Notes under the pieces: model-generated
The model's input: the letters and a program-made list of their open reading frames with translations, nothing else
What the model was told of the DNA's origin: nothing
The model's database searches: none
Translations under genes and position numbers: made by a program
In this document: positions 10,700-19,845 of the stretch, one piece after another
Layout of the letters: the number at the start of each line of letters is the position of its first letter
Position numbering within the stretch: the first letter of the stretch is position 1
Assembly (NCBI RefSeq): GCF_002116635.1
Contig: NZ_LQPW01000049.1
Span: 29,972 to 93,971, forward strand
Direction of reading: 5' to 3'
Source: Mycobacterium szulgai
GTDB lineage: Bacteria > Actinomycetota > Actinomycetes > Mycobacteriales > Mycobacteriaceae
DNA: 64,000 nucleotides

Positions 10700-13600
10700 T
10701 TAAGAAGAACTACCCACCAGACGATCCACCTGCTGTCCCCGGATGCGCTGCGAGATGACCGCGGTGATGCCGTCGCCCTGCATGGTCACGCCATAGAGGG
10801 CGTCGGCGACTTCCATCGTGGGTTTCTGGTGCGTGATGATGATGAGCTGCGACCGGTCCCGCAGCATCTCGAACAGGCCGATCAGCCTGCGCAGGTTCGT
10901 GTCGTCGAGAGCGGCCTCCACCTCGTCCATGATGTAGAACGGCGACGGGCGGGCCCGGAATATGGCGACCAGCATCGCCACCGCCGTCAGCGCCTTCTCA
11001 CCGCCGGACAGCAAAGACAACCGGGTTACCTTCTTGCCGGGGGGACGTGCCTCGACCTCGATTCCGGTGGTGAGCATGTCGTCCGGTTGAGTCAGCCGCA
11101 GCCGGCCTTCCCCGCCGGGGAACAGCGCCGTGAACACCGTTTGGAATTCGCGTTCGACGTCGACGAACGCGTCGCTGAACACCTGCAGGATGCGGGAGTC
11201 GACCTCGGCGACAACGTCCAGCAGATCCTTGCGGGCCGCCTTGACGTCTTCGAGCTGGGTGGACAGGAAGTTGTAGCGCTCTTCCAGCGCGGCAAACTCC
11301 TCCAGAGCCAGTGGGTTGACCCGGCCCAGCTCGGCCAGCTCACGCTCGGCGCGCTTGGCCCGCCGCTCCTGGGTGGTGCGGTCGAACGGCATCGGTGCGG
11401 GCGCGACCACCTGCTCGCCGCGCTCGCGGGCCTGCTCGAATTCGGCCATCTCGAGGTCACTGGGTGGCAGCGGAACCTGCGGCCCGTACTCGGCGACCAG
11501 ATCGGCCGGCGCCATGCCGAATTGCTCGAGCACCATCTGCTCGAGCTGCTCGATGCGCAGCGCGGCCTGCGCGTTGGCCACCTCGTCGCGATGCAGCGAA
11601 CTGGTCAGCGCGGTCACCCTGGTGCTCAGCGTGTTCGTCTCGTCGCGTACGGCAGCCATCGCCGCCGACCGTTGTTGGCGCTCGGCGGCCAACTCGTCGC
11701 GAAGTCGCGAGGCGGCGTCGACCACGCGGTTCAATCGCGACGCCAGCAGCCGTCCGGAGTCGGCAACCGTCGCGGCCACCGCCGCCGCGCGCAGCCGGGC
11801 GGCGCGCGCCTGCTCTGCGCGGATCCGCGCCTCGCGTTCGGCCGCGGCTGCGCGGCGCAGCGAATCGGCCCGCCCGCGCACTGCATTGGCGCGTTCCTCT
11901 GCGGTCCGCACCGCCAGCCTGGCCTCCACTTCGATACTGCGAGCCGATTCCGCGGCAGCGGCGATCGCCTGACGATCGATGGGCTCAGCGGCGTCCACCT
12001 GCTGGGTCTCCTGCGCGTTGCGCAGCCGCGTCTCGAGTTCGGAAACCTCGTCCAGCGTCTGCGCCCGGCCGGCTTCCAGCTGTTCGCGCTGCTGCACCAG
12101 CCTGTTCCACTCCTCGTCGGCCCCACGCGCATCCTGTCCCAGCCTGCCCAGCTGGTCATACATCGCCGAGATCGCCGTGTCGGATTCGTTGAGCGCGGCC
12201 AACGCCTGCTCTGCCGAGTCCTGACGGGCGGCTTGCTCGGTCAGTGCGCCCGACAGCGCCGCGCTCAGCTGCGCCACCTGCGCTTCGGCGGCGGCCAGTT
12301 CCGCCCGCGCCTTGTCGATCTCGGAGGTGAGCTCCAAGGTGGACAGCTTGCGGTCGGAACCGCCGCTTACCCAGCCCGCGCCCACGAGGTCACCGTCCAG
12401 GGTGACCGCGCGCAATCGCGGCCGCGCCGCCACCAGATCCAGCGCCTCGGCCAGATCGTCGACCACCGCGACGTCGGAAAGCATCGCGACCAGGGCACCG
12501 CGCAGCCACGACGGCGCCTCGACCAGGTCCAGCGCCCACACGCCACTGCCGGGAAGTTCAGCCCGCACGGTTTCGTCGGGAGCGGGCCAATCGCTGACGA
12601 CCAGGGCCGCGCGTCCGCCGTCGGCTTGCTTGAGCGCATTGACGGCGGCGCGCGCCGAACCCAGGCTGTCGGCGGCCAACGCGTCGGCGGCCGACCCGAG
12701 CACGGCCGCCAGCGCCGCCTCGTAACCCGACCGCACCTTCACCAGCTGGGCCAGTGACCCTAAAAGCCCTGTGCCACTGTGGTTTCGGGCCAGCCAAGCG
12801 GCGCCGTCCTTGCGCTCCAGGCCCACCGATAGGGCATCGATACGGGCCCGCAGCGATGCCACCTCGCGTTCGGCGCTGCGCTCGGCCGCCTGCAGCTCGG
12901 CAACGCGTTCGTCGGCCAGCCGCAACGCGGCCACCGTCCGCTCGTGCTGCTCATCCAGGCCAACCTCGCCCTGATCCAGTTGACCGACCCGGCCCTGCAC
13001 ATTTTCGAACTCCGCACGGGTGTGCTGAGCGCGCGCGGCGGCGTCCTCGATCCGCTCAGACAACCGCGCGACGCTGTCATCGATCGATTCGACGCGCGCC
13101 CGCATCGTCTCCACCTGCCCGGCCAGCCGGGCCAGCCCCTCACGCCGGTCCGCCTCGGCGCGGACCGCCGCCAGATGCGCCCGGTCGGCCTCGGTCGCTT
13201 GGCGGTCGCGCTCGGCCAGTTCGGCCCGGGCGGCGTCCAGCTGGGCACGCGCGGCCGCCAGCTCGGCGAGCAGCTGCTGCTCGGCGACGGCTACCTGCTC
13301 GGCCTCTGCTTCCAGCGCGTCCGGGTCGGTGTCGCTGGGTGCAGCCGGCTCAACATCGAGATGGTGGGCGCGTTCGGTGGCGATACGCACGGTGGCGCCC
13401 ACCCGCTCGGCCAGGGCGGACAGGCCGAACCAGGTGTGCTGGATCGACTCGCCGCGGCTGGTGAGTTCGGCCAGCGCCGCCTCGTGCGCAGCCAGCTCCT
13501 CGGCTGCCACCGAAAGCCGGGCCGCGGCCTCGTCATGCTCACGGCGCATGGCGGATTCGGCCTCGAAGATCGCTTCCCGCTCCGTACGTCGGCTCACCAG

Positions 13601-14299
13601 GTCGTCGGCGGCCAGCCGCAGCCGGGCATCGCGCAAGTCTGCCTGGATGGTCTGCGCTCGCCGGGCCACCTCGGCCTGACGTCCCAGCGGTTTGAGCTGG
13701 CGGCGCAGCTCGGTGGTCAGATCGGTGAGCCGGGCCAGGTTCGCCGACATGGAGTCGAGTTTGCGCAGGGCCTTTTCCTTGCGCTTGCGGTGCTTGAGCA
13801 CCCCGGCCGCTTCTTCGATGAACGCGCGGCGGTCCTCGGGCCGCGACTGCAGGATCTCATCGAGTTTGCCCTGGCCGACGATGACATGCATCTCGCGGCC
13901 GATGCCGGAGTCGCTGAGCAGCTCCTGGACATCCATCAAACGGCAACTGCTGCCGTTGATTTCGTATTCGCTGGCACCGTCGCGGAACATACGCCGGGTG
14001 ATCGACACCTCGGAATACTCGATCGGCAGTGCGTTGTCGGAGTTGTCGATGGTGACGGTGACCTCGGCGCGGCCCAGCGGCGCGCGCGATGAGGTGCCGG
14101 CGAAGATGACGTCTTCCATCTTGCCGCCGCGCAGGGTCTTCGCCCCCTGCTCCCCCATCACCCACGCCAGCGCGTCGACCACGTTGGATTTGCCGGACCC
14201 ATTGGGGCCGACGACGGCGGTGATGCCGGGCTCGAAACGCAGAGTCGTCGGCGCCGCGAAGGATTTGAAACCCTTCAGCGTCAGACTCTTGAGGTACAC
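10700..14299 (-). CDS. smc: Chromosome segregation ATPase SMC
   Basis: The 1199-residue condensin subunit compacts and helps segregate the chromosome. The N-terminal ATPase half has Walker [11 protein letters not shown] (about 31-40). Long coiled-coil arms follow (residues about 170-500 and 670-1020) around a hinge with a glycine-containing core (about 510-660). The C-terminal half carries the signature LLSGGEKAL and Walker [15 protein letters not shown] start at GTG 14299 ([14 protein letters not shown]), which matches family N-termini. The 63 upstream in-frame codons have no similarity and run into acyP. It lies upstream of ftsY, as in other actinobacteria. Confidence 0.95.
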   Translation of the reverse strand: MYLKSLTLKGFKSFAAPTTLRFEPGITAVVGPNGSGKSNVVDALAWVMGEQGAKTLRGGKMEDVIFAGTSSRAPLGRAEVTVTIDNSDNALPIEYSEVSITRRMFRDGASEYEINGSSCRLMDVQELLSDSGIGREMHVIVGQGKLDEILQSRPEDRRAFIEEAAGVLKHRKRKEKALRKLDSMSANLARLTDLTTELRRQLKPLGRQAEVARRAQTIQADLRDARLRLAADDLVSRRTEREAIFEAESAMRREHDEAAARLSVAAEELAAHEAALAELTSRGESIQHTWFGLSALAERVGATVRIATERAHHLDVEPAAPSDTDPDALEAEAEQVAVAEQQLLAELAAARAQLDAARAELAERDRQATEADRAHLAAVRAEADRREGLARLAGQVETMRARVESIDDSVARLSERIEDAAARAQHTRAEFENVQGRVGQLDQGEVGLDEQHERTVAALRLADERVAELQAAERSAEREVASLRARIDALSVGLERKDGAAWLARNHSGTGLLGSLAQLVKVRSGYEAALAAVLGSAADALAADSLGSARAAVNALKQADGGRAALVVSDWPAPDETVRAELPGSGVWALDLVEAPSWLRGALVAMLSDVAVVDDLAEALDLVAARPRLRAVTLDGDLVGAGWVSGGSDRKLSTLELTSEIDKARAELAAAEAQVAQLSAALSGALTEQAARQDSAEQALAALNESDTAISAMYDQLGRLGQDARGADEEWNRLVQQREQLEAGRAQTLDEVSELETRLRNAQETQQVDAAEPIDRQAIAAAAESARSIEVEARLAVRTAEERANAVRGRADSLRRAAAAEREARIRAEQARAARLRAAAVAATVADSGRLLASRLNRVVDAASRLRDELAAERQQRSAAMAAVRDETNTLSTRVTALTSSLHRDEVANAQAALRIEQLEQMVLEQFGMAPADLVAEYGPQVPLPPSDLEMAEFEQARERGEQVVAPAPMPFDRTTQERRAKRAERELAELGRVNPLALEEFAALEERYNFLSTQLEDVKAARKDLLDVVAEVDSRILQVFSDAFVDVEREFQTVFTALFPGGEGRLRLTQPDDMLTTGIEVEARPPGKKVTRLSLLSGGEKALTAVAMLVAIFRARPSPFYIMDEVEAALDDTNLRRLIGLFEMLRDRSQLIIITHQKPTMEVADALYGVTMQGDGITAVISQRIRGQQVDRLVGSSS

Positions 14300-14366
14300 G
14301 AGGGGCCAGATTACCGCTGGACCAAATGGCGGTGACCCGGCGCGCCCGGCTTTGGCGCGCTCGCGA

Positions 14367-14642
14367 TCACCGCTCCACGAATCCGCTGAACTGTTCGGTG
14401 GGCTCCGACCAGTTGGCGACAACGTTGTCCACCCGGCCCGGAGTGCCGCCGCCCCGCAGCAATTCCAGCAGTTTCTCGCCGGCCTCACGCGGCCCGTTGG
14501 CTACCACCAGCACGCGGCCATCGGCTTGATTGGCCGCGTAGCCGGTGAGCCCCTGCTCGAGCGCGCGGCAGCGCGTCCACCAGCGGAAGCCGACTCCCTG
14601 CACCTGCCCGTGTACCCATGCGGTCAGCCGCACGTCAGACAT
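14367..14642 (-). CDS. acyP: Acylphosphatase
   Basis: A 91-residue acylphosphatase that hydrolyses carboxyl-phosphate bonds. The phosphate-binding loop [11 protein letters not shown] carries the catalytic Arg20, and Asn38 lies in GYAANQADG. Both are the residues required in the family. Length is normal. Its first 8 bp overlap the end of the upstream OsmC-like gene (14635-14642), which implies translational coupling. Physiological substrate unknown. Confidence 0.93.
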   Translation of the reverse strand: MSDVRLTAWVHGQVQGVGFRWWTRCRALEQGLTGYAANQADGRVLVVANGPREAGEKLLELLRGGGTPGRVDNVVANWSEPTEQFSGFVER

Positions 14643-15042
14643 CGGCGACCTCGAAATTCACGGTGGTACCCGACTTCAGCGTGCGTCCGACCGTGCACAC
14701 CAGGTCGATCGCCCGCTCGACGACCACGCGCAGCCGCTCTTTCTCGTCGTCGCTCATGCCGGACAGGTCAAGCTCCAGTCTCTCCTCGAGCAACGGATAG
14801 CGCTCCTGGTCGCGGTCGGCCGCGCCGGACACCCGGACCACGGCTTTGTAGTCGTCGCCGAGCCGACGTGCCAGTGGCTGGTCACTGGACATGCCGCTGC
14901 ACGCGGCGAGCGCGATCTTGAGCAGCTCGCCAGGGGTGAACACGCCCTCGACATCCTCAGAACCCACGAATACCTGCGCTCCACGCGAGCTGTATCCGGT
15001 GTAGCGGCGGGTGCCGGTGCGTTCCACCCAGAGTTGCGTCAT
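14635..15042 (-). CDS. OsmC/Ohr family protein (Rv2923c-like)
   Basis: A 135-residue protein with the OsmC fold pattern. It has the two redox cysteines expected for a peroxidatic/resolving pair: Cys48 in LAACSGM and Cys116 in IDLVCTVGR. Family members reduce organic hydroperoxides in the cytosol, and some act as general stress proteins. The frame ends inside acyP by 8 bp. The specific peroxide substrate is not predictable. The M. tuberculosis homologue lies at the same site. Confidence 0.85.
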   Translation of the reverse strand: MTQLWVERTGTRRYTGYSSRGAQVFVGSEDVEGVFTPGELLKIALAACSGMSSDQPLARRLGDDYKAVVRVSGAADRDQERYPLLEERLELDLSGMSDDEKERLRVVVERAIDLVCTVGRTLKSGTTVNFEVADV

Positions 15043-15134
15043 GGCTTCTTTCTTACGTTAGGGCCCATATCGGGTGTGAATCCTGGGCGCAGACCGCTCG
15101 GCGTTTCTTCACCATGAGCTCACAGTGGAAGCCG

Positions 15135-15995
15135 TCAGCGCACACGCGATCGCCGAGGTGGCGGCTGACACTTCGGACAGTAGAACGACGAGCGGTTCAT
15201 AAACTTTTCCCGGCGCATCACTGCGCCACAGCGCCGGCAGTTTTCGCCCTCGCGGCCATAGGCGTCCAGCGATCGGTCGAAGTAACCCGACTCGCCGTTG
15301 ACATTGACATACAGCGAATCGAATGACGTGCCGCCCTTGGCCAGCGCTTCGCGCATCACTTCGGCCGCGGCGTCCAGGACCGCCGCCAGCTGCTTGCGGG
15401 TCAGCGTGGCGGCCACCCGCGCACCGTTCACCTTGGCCCGCCACAGCGCTTCGTCGGCGTAGATGTTGCCGATCCCGGACACCACCTGCTGATCCAGTAG
15501 CTGGCGTTTGAGTTCGGAATGCTTGCGCCGCAACAGAGTAACCACCGCGTCGGCGTCAAAGCTCGGGTCGAGAGGATCACGCGCCAGGTGTGCGACCGGC
15601 ACCGGCACCACACTGCCGTCGACGGTCGTGAGGTCCGCCAGCAGCCAGCCGCCGAAGGTCCGCTGGTCGGCGAAGCTCAGCACGGTCCCGTCGTCCAGCA
15701 GTGCCGAGATCCGGACGTGTTCGGCCCGCGGGACGGTGCCCAGCAACATCTGCCCGCTCATACCCAGGTGCACCACCAGCGCCTCACCGGAATCCAGCGT
15801 CAGCCACAGGTACTTGCCGCGGCGATCGGTTCCGGTGATCCGCACACCCAGCAGCCGCGCGGTCAGGTCGGCGGGGCCGGCTTCGTGGCGGCGCACGGCC
15901 CGCGGATGGTGTACCCGAACGGCCGTGATCGTTTTGCCCAGCACATGGGCTTGCAATCCGCGGCGCACCACCTCGACTTCGGGCAGCTCAGGCAT
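15135..15995 (-). CDS. fpg: Formamidopyrimidine-DNA glycosylase (Fpg/MutM)
   Basis: A 286-residue bifunctional DNA glycosylase/AP lyase that removes 8-oxoguanine and formamidopyrimidines. The catalytic N-terminus is MPELPEVE, with Pro2 as nucleophile (after Met removal) and Glu3. Conserved Lys61 lies in DRRGKYLW, and the helix-two-turn-helix contains GIGNIYADE. The C-terminal zinc finger is Cys253, Cys256, Cys273, Cys276. All key residues are present, so the enzyme should be active. Two 45-bp direct repeats lie immediately upstream of the start and separate it from rnc. Confidence 0.95.
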   Translation of the reverse strand: MPELPEVEVVRRGLQAHVLGKTITAVRVHHPRAVRRHEAGPADLTARLLGVRITGTDRRGKYLWLTLDSGEALVVHLGMSGQMLLGTVPRAEHVRISALLDDGTVLSFADQRTFGGWLLADLTTVDGSVVPVPVAHLARDPLDPSFDADAVVTLLRRKHSELKRQLLDQQVVSGIGNIYADEALWRAKVNGARVAATLTRKQLAAVLDAAAEVMREALAKGGTSFDSLYVNVNGESGYFDRSLDAYGREGENCRRCGAVMRREKFMNRSSFYCPKCQPPPRRSRVR

Positions 15996-15998
15996 CTA

Positions 15999-16043
15999 GT
16001 GATGATCGCAAGCGCGGCGAAGCCGGGCGAAGCGGGTCATCAC
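15999..16043. repeat. 45-bp repeat, copy 1, with terminal inverted repeats
   Basis: First of two identical 45-bp units. Each begins GTGATGA and ends TCATCAC, a perfect 7-bp terminal inverted repeat, and the interior is rich in GCGAAGC-type words. It starts 3 bp upstream of the mutM start codon. The structure resembles a small REP/MITE-like or MIRU-like intergenic element. No coding potential is seen. Confidence 0.85.
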
Positions 16044-16052
16044 CATCGACCC

Positions 16053-16097
16053 GTGATGATCGCAAGCGCGGCGAAGCCGGGCGAAGCGGGTCATCAC
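16053..16097. repeat. 45-bp repeat, copy 2, with terminal inverted repeats
   Basis: Exact direct copy of the preceding 45-bp element after a 9-bp spacer (16044-16052). It ends 14 bp before the rnc stop codon. Because each unit is palindromic at its ends, the pair could fold in transcripts running from rnc into mutM and act as an mRNA end or processing site. Confidence 0.85.
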
Positions 16098-16111
16098 CTA
16101 AACCGAGTGAG

Positions 16112-16825
16112 CTAAACGGAGGTTTTGCCGGCTACGGCGCTGTCGAGCGCGTTCCAGGCGGCCGCCGCGGCCTTCTGCTCGGCTTCTTTCTTGGAGCGAC
16201 CCACCCCAGAGCCGTACTCGGTGTCCATCACGACGACTACCGCGGTGAATTCCTTGTCGTGATCCGGGCCGGTGGAACTGACCTGGTACGTCGGCGGGCC
16301 CAGCCCGCGTGAGGCGGTCAGCTCCTGCAGGCTGGTCTTCCAGTCCAGGCCGGCGCCCAACGTGGGGGCGGCGTCGAGCAACGGTCCGAACAGGCGCAGG
16401 ATCACCTCGCGCGCGGTGTCGATACCGTGCTGCAGATAGATGGCGCCCAGCAGCGATTCCATCCCGTCAGCCAGGATGCTGGACTTGTCGGCTCCGCCGG
16501 TGTTGGCCTCGCCGCGGCCCAACAGCACGTGCACGCCAAGGCCCCCTTCGGGCAAGCTGCGCGCGACATCGGCGAGCGCCTGGGTGTTGACCACGCTGGC
16601 CCGAAGTTTGGCCAAGTCGCCTTCGGAACGCTCGGGATGGCGGTGAAAGAGCTCATCGGTGATGGTGAGCCCGAGCACGGCGTCGCCGAGAAACTCCAAC
16701 CGCTCGTTGGTGGGCAGTCCGCCGTTTTCGTAGGCGTAGCTGCGGTGCGTCAACGCCAGGGTCAGCAGCTCCTCGGGCAACTCGACACCGAGCGCGTCTA
16801 GCAGCGGCTGTCGTGACGGGGTCAC
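16112..16825 (-). CDS. rnc: Ribonuclease III
   Basis: The 237-residue double-strand-specific endoribonuclease processes rRNA precursors and mRNAs. The RNase III signature [12 protein letters not shown] (residues 40-51) holds the metal-binding acidic residues, and a second acidic cluster follows at [11 protein letters not shown]. The C-terminal half is a dsRNA-binding domain ending in [19 protein letters not shown] 16825 overlaps the preceding stop by 4 bp (GTGA), which fixes the start. Longer in-frame extensions would sit inside the upstream gene. Confidence 0.95.
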   Translation of the reverse strand: MTPSRQPLLDALGVELPEELLTLALTHRSYAYENGGLPTNERLEFLGDAVLGLTITDELFHRHPERSEGDLAKLRASVVNTQALADVARSLPEGGLGVHVLLGRGEANTGGADKSSILADGMESLLGAIYLQHGIDTAREVILRLFGPLLDAAPTLGAGLDWKTSLQELTASRGLGPPTYQVSSTGPDHDKEFTAVVVVMDTEYGSGVGRSKKEAEQKAAAAAWNALDSAVAGKTSV

Positions 16826-17412
16826 CGTTGAGCCTCGGGCTTGTCCGGGGTGATCATTCCGGCCAGCTTGGCCCACCTGGGGTCGATCTGTTCATGGCGG
16901 TGACCAGGTTCGCTGGCCAGCGCGATCCCGCATTGCGGGCATAGTCCCGGGCAGTCGGGCCGGCACACCGGCGAGAACGGCAGTTCGAGGCCGACGGCGT
17001 CGACGATCGGCTGCTCGAGGTCGATCCGATCGTCCACGACGTGCCCGACCTCGTCTTCCTCTGTAGTCGCCTCGGTGGCACTGTGCGGGTAGGCGAACAG
17101 TTCGGTCAAGCCGACCTGCACGCGCCCCTGGATCGGGTTCAGGCAGCGGGAACACTCACCGGTGGTGGGCGCGGCCACCGTTCCGGTCACCAACACCCCC
17201 TCGGAGACCGATTCCACCCTCAGATCCAGGTCCAGCGGAGCGCCCTGTTCGATCGCGATCAGCTCCACACCGATGCGCGAGGGACTGTTCACCGTGTCCT
17301 GCACGGTGAACATCGCTCCTGGCCGTCGCCCCAACCGTGCGATGTCGAGCACCATCGGCTTAGCCAGAGGATTCAGAGGGCGACGTGATGTCTGAACTCG
17401 CTGCCTCGCCAT
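16822..17412 (-). CDS. YceD/DUF177 family protein (Rv2926c-like)
   Basis: A 196-residue protein of the DUF177 (YceD) family, with the characteristic cysteine motifs CSRCLNP in the middle and [13 protein letters not shown] near the C-terminus, probably a zinc site. In other bacteria YceD proteins are linked to rRNA and ribosome biogenesis and are encoded next to rpmF. Here the link is to rnc, with a 4-bp overlap. I choose ATG 17412 because the upstream in-frame extension is low-complexity and unconserved. Molecular function not established. Confidence 0.85.
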   Translation of the reverse strand: MARQRVQTSRRPLNPLAKPMVLDIARLGRRPGAMFTVQDTVNSPSRIGVELIAIEQGAPLDLDLRVESVSEGVLVTGTVAAPTTGECSRCLNPIQGRVQVGLTELFAYPHSATEATTEEDEVGHVVDDRIDLEQPIVDAVGLELPFSPVCRPDCPGLCPQCGIALASEPGHRHEQIDPRWAKLAGMITPDKPEAQR

Positions 17413-17492
17413 AGGGGAAATCCTACGGCGCGCGGCGTGAAGTTCTAGGGGTCCGTTCACCCGCGCGTAATCATCGCGCGAAGTGCACGCCG

Positions 17493-18230
17493 TTAGCGTG
17501 TCGCGTAGTCGTGAGTGCCGGCGGCGGTGCGAAGTTGGTGACGCCCACGCCCGACCGAGCGGAGCGTGCCGTTGAGGAATTCCTCGAACTCCGCGAGCTT
17601 GTTGTCGACGTAAATGTCGCATTCGCCGCGCAGCCGGTCGGCTTCGGCGTGTGCGGTGTCGATGAGGCGGGTGGATTCGGCATTGGCCGCCTGCACCACC
17701 TCATTTTGCGAGACCAGGCGCTGTTGCTCTTTGATGCCTTCCTGCACGGCCTTCTCGTAGGAGATGTTGCCGTTCTCGATGAGCCGGTCGCATTCCGTCT
17801 TGGCCCTGCTGACGCTGGCTTCGTACTCCCGTTTGGCCGAGGCCGCGATGCGCATCGCCTCCTCGCGCGCCTCGCCGACCATCCGCTCGCTGTGCTGGCG
17901 CGCCTCGCTCACCATCCGATCGGCCTGAGCTTTCGCGTCCGAGAGGATCCGGTCGGCCTCCGCACGGGCGTGGTTGAGCATCGAGTCGGATTCGGTGGTC
18001 GCCGAGGCCACCATGGAGTCGGCGTGGGTCTTAGCGTCGTGCAGCATCGAATCGCGCGCGTCTAGCACGTCCTGGGCGTCGTCGAGTTCGCCGGGGATCG
18101 CGTCTTTGATGTCGTCGATCAGTTCCAGCACATCACCGCGGGGCACGACGCAGCCCGCGGTCATCGGCACGCCACGGGCCTCTTCGACAATGGCGCCCAA
18201 TTCGTCCAGCGCTTCAAAGACTCGGTACAC
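17493..18230 (-). CDS. sepIVA: Septum-associated coiled-coil protein SepIVA (DivIVA-like)
   Basis: A 245-residue DivIVA-domain relative that in mycobacteria localises to the septum and intracellular membrane domain and is needed for division and elongation. A short N-terminal globular part (YRVFEALDEL to about residue 60) precedes a long heptad-rich coiled coil dominated by Ala/Asp/Glu/Arg (about 60-210) and a small C-terminal tail. Both ATG 18236 and GTG 18230 are possible. AGGAGG at the upstream edge is only 2 nt from the ATG but 8 nt from the GTG, and the GTG gives the 245-residue length of the M. tuberculosis protein, so I use GTG. Confidence 0.92.
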   Translation of the reverse strand: MYRVFEALDELGAIVEEARGVPMTAGCVVPRGDVLELIDDIKDAIPGELDDAQDVLDARDSMLHDAKTHADSMVASATTESDSMLNHARAEADRILSDAKAQADRMVSEARQHSERMVGEAREEAMRIAASAKREYEASVSRAKTECDRLIENGNISYEKAVQEGIKEQQRLVSQNEVVQAANAESTRLIDTAHAEADRLRGECDIYVDNKLAEFEEFLNGTLRSVGRGRHQLRTAAGTHDYATR

Positions 18231-18324
18231 GGCCATACCCTCCTGGCATCGTTTTGTTGTTACCAGTGTGCCTGGTGTTACATCTGTGACGACGGTGCCG
18301 GCGCCGGTGTGTCGGGCCCAATTT

Positions 18325-18390
18325 CATGCTTCGCCGTTCTCTTGCTGCCAGCGTATCGCCGGGACGGCCCCCAGGCGCGGCCGAAGCATG
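18325..18390. promoter_or_regulatory. Long-armed inverted repeat in the sepIVA/tesA divergent promoter region
   Basis: The intergenic stretch 18231-18450 separates divergent sepIVA and tesA. It holds a perfect 9-bp inverted pair, CATGCTTCG at 18325-18333 and CGAAGCATG at 18382-18390, 48 bp apart. This could be two half-sites for a looping regulator or a leader structure. No known operator consensus is recognised. Confidence 0.35.
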
Positions 18391-18403
18391 GGGCCGCTGA
18401 CGG

Positions 18404-18409
18404 TATGCT
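18404..18409 (+). promoter_or_regulatory. Possible -10 element for tesA
   Basis: TATGCT at 18404-18409 fits a SigA-type -10 (TAnnnT) and would give a start near 18416 and a leader of about 35 nt before tesA. No convincing -35 hexamer is seen at 16-18 bp, as is common in mycobacteria. Weak evidence. Confidence 0.3.
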
Positions 18410-18420
18410 GGGCGCGGTGA

Positions 18421-19164
<744 letters not shown>

Positions 19165-19564
19165 CTGCGGCCAAAATCCGGCCCTACAACCGGCGGAGCC
19201 GAACGCACTGTGCGCGATACCGGCGGTGCGGTGCTGCAAATTCGCCACGCCGTGAGCCCCAGCAGCGCAGCCCGGCGCGTCCCGGCTGAGCCCTCAGGCC
19301 GCCCGTCCGGCCATGGGAAGGTGGCCCTTATGTACGTGGGCCGGCACCCCCGCGAGACGTGTTAGTGTCGTCACAACGGGACGCTGGTCCCAAAACAACT
19401 GGCGCACCGTGCCAGAAAATACGGCTCAACTCTCACATGACTGAACATCCGTCACTGATGTATCAAAAGTCACAACAACCACACAGGACAGCCCGGGCGA
19501 GGACCTTAGTCGCAGGTGAGAGGGCCAGAAGGTGTGTCGATGACATTGGCGATGGCTGTGGGTA

Positions 19565-19592
19565 GCGTGTGTATTTTCCAAATACTGCACGC
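19565..19592. promoter_or_regulatory. 28-bp dyad (GTATTT-tcc-AAATAC core) upstream of fadD26
   Basis: A perfect core inverted repeat, GTATTT/AAATAC around a 3-bp centre (19571-19585), is flanked by a second inverted pair GCGTG (19565-19569) and CACGC (19588-19592). The AT-rich core is striking in this GC-rich setting and looks like a protein operator. It lies about 250 bp upstream of fadD26, just upstream of the AT-rich possible promoter. EspR is reported to act on this promoter in M. tuberculosis, but I cannot match this dyad to its site. Confidence 0.5.
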
Positions 19593-19725
19593 GCCCGTCA
19601 CCAGAGGTGCTTACCTTATTTATAGGGCCTAGTAGTACGGGGAAACGGGGATAGTCTTAGGGGCGATCAACTGGCGGAACGCAGGCGTGCTGCGGTAGAG
19701 ATGGCTGCGTAGTCGTCAGAGCGGC

Positions 19726-19743
19726 CTGGTCAGCTCAGACCAG
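19726..19743 (+). promoter_or_regulatory. Leader stem-loop 1 upstream of fadD26
   Basis: CTGGTC (19726-19731) is perfectly complementary to GACCAG (19738-19743) with a 6-nt loop. It lies about 100 nt upstream of the fadD26 start and only 6 nt before a second stem. No U-run follows, so it is more likely an mRNA leader structure or operator than a terminator. Confidence 0.4.
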
Positions 19744-19749
19744 CAGGTT

Positions 19750-19773
19750 GCAGAGGGCGAGGAAGTCCTCTGC
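19750..19773 (+). promoter_or_regulatory. Leader stem-loop 2 upstream of fadD26
   Basis: GCAGAGG (19750-19756) is perfectly complementary to CCTCTGC (19767-19773) with a 10-nt loop. The loop contains GAGG, so it could present or hide a ribosome-binding-like sequence. It ends about 70 nt upstream of fadD26. Confidence 0.4.
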
Positions 19774-19845
19774 GCGATCCAACCGGCGGCCCACCGGGGA
19801 CGAATCATTAGATAACTGCAGGCAGTCGAATAGGAGCGTAACGCG

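Larger units (their letters stand above)
19165..19845 (+). other. 681-bp non-coding regulatory gap between tesA and fadD26
   Basis: No convincing gene is found here. Short frames (for example 19359-19565) lack a good ribosome-binding site and family similarity. M. tuberculosis annotates a small hypothetical gene (Rv2929) in this interval, whose counterpart I cannot establish. The region is clearly less GC-rich than its neighbours, especially about 19400-19640. It holds a small inverted repeat GGGAC/GTCCC (19378-19391), a long dyad at 19565-19592, an AT-rich stretch TTATTTATAG near 19616 that could be a -10 region, and two successive stem-loops at 19726-19773. This is where the promoter and regulatory sites of the whole fadD26-papA5 operon should lie. 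Confidence 0.7.

Noticed and set aside
14300..14488. Longer smc start at 14488.
   Set aside because: It would overlap acyP by more than 100 bp and has no similarity. SMC proteins begin at the [13 protein letters not shown] segment.
19378..19391. GGGAC/GTCCC hairpin considered as a tesA terminator.
   Set aside because: Short stem without a following U-run and more than 200 bp past the tesA stop. Not supported as an intrinsic terminator.
19359..19565. 68-codon plus-strand reading frame in the tesA-fadD26 gap, at the place of M. tuberculosis Rv2929.
   Set aside because: No ribosome-binding site, no recognisable family, biased composition, and overlap with the regulatory dyad. I cannot confirm that it corresponds to Rv2929.
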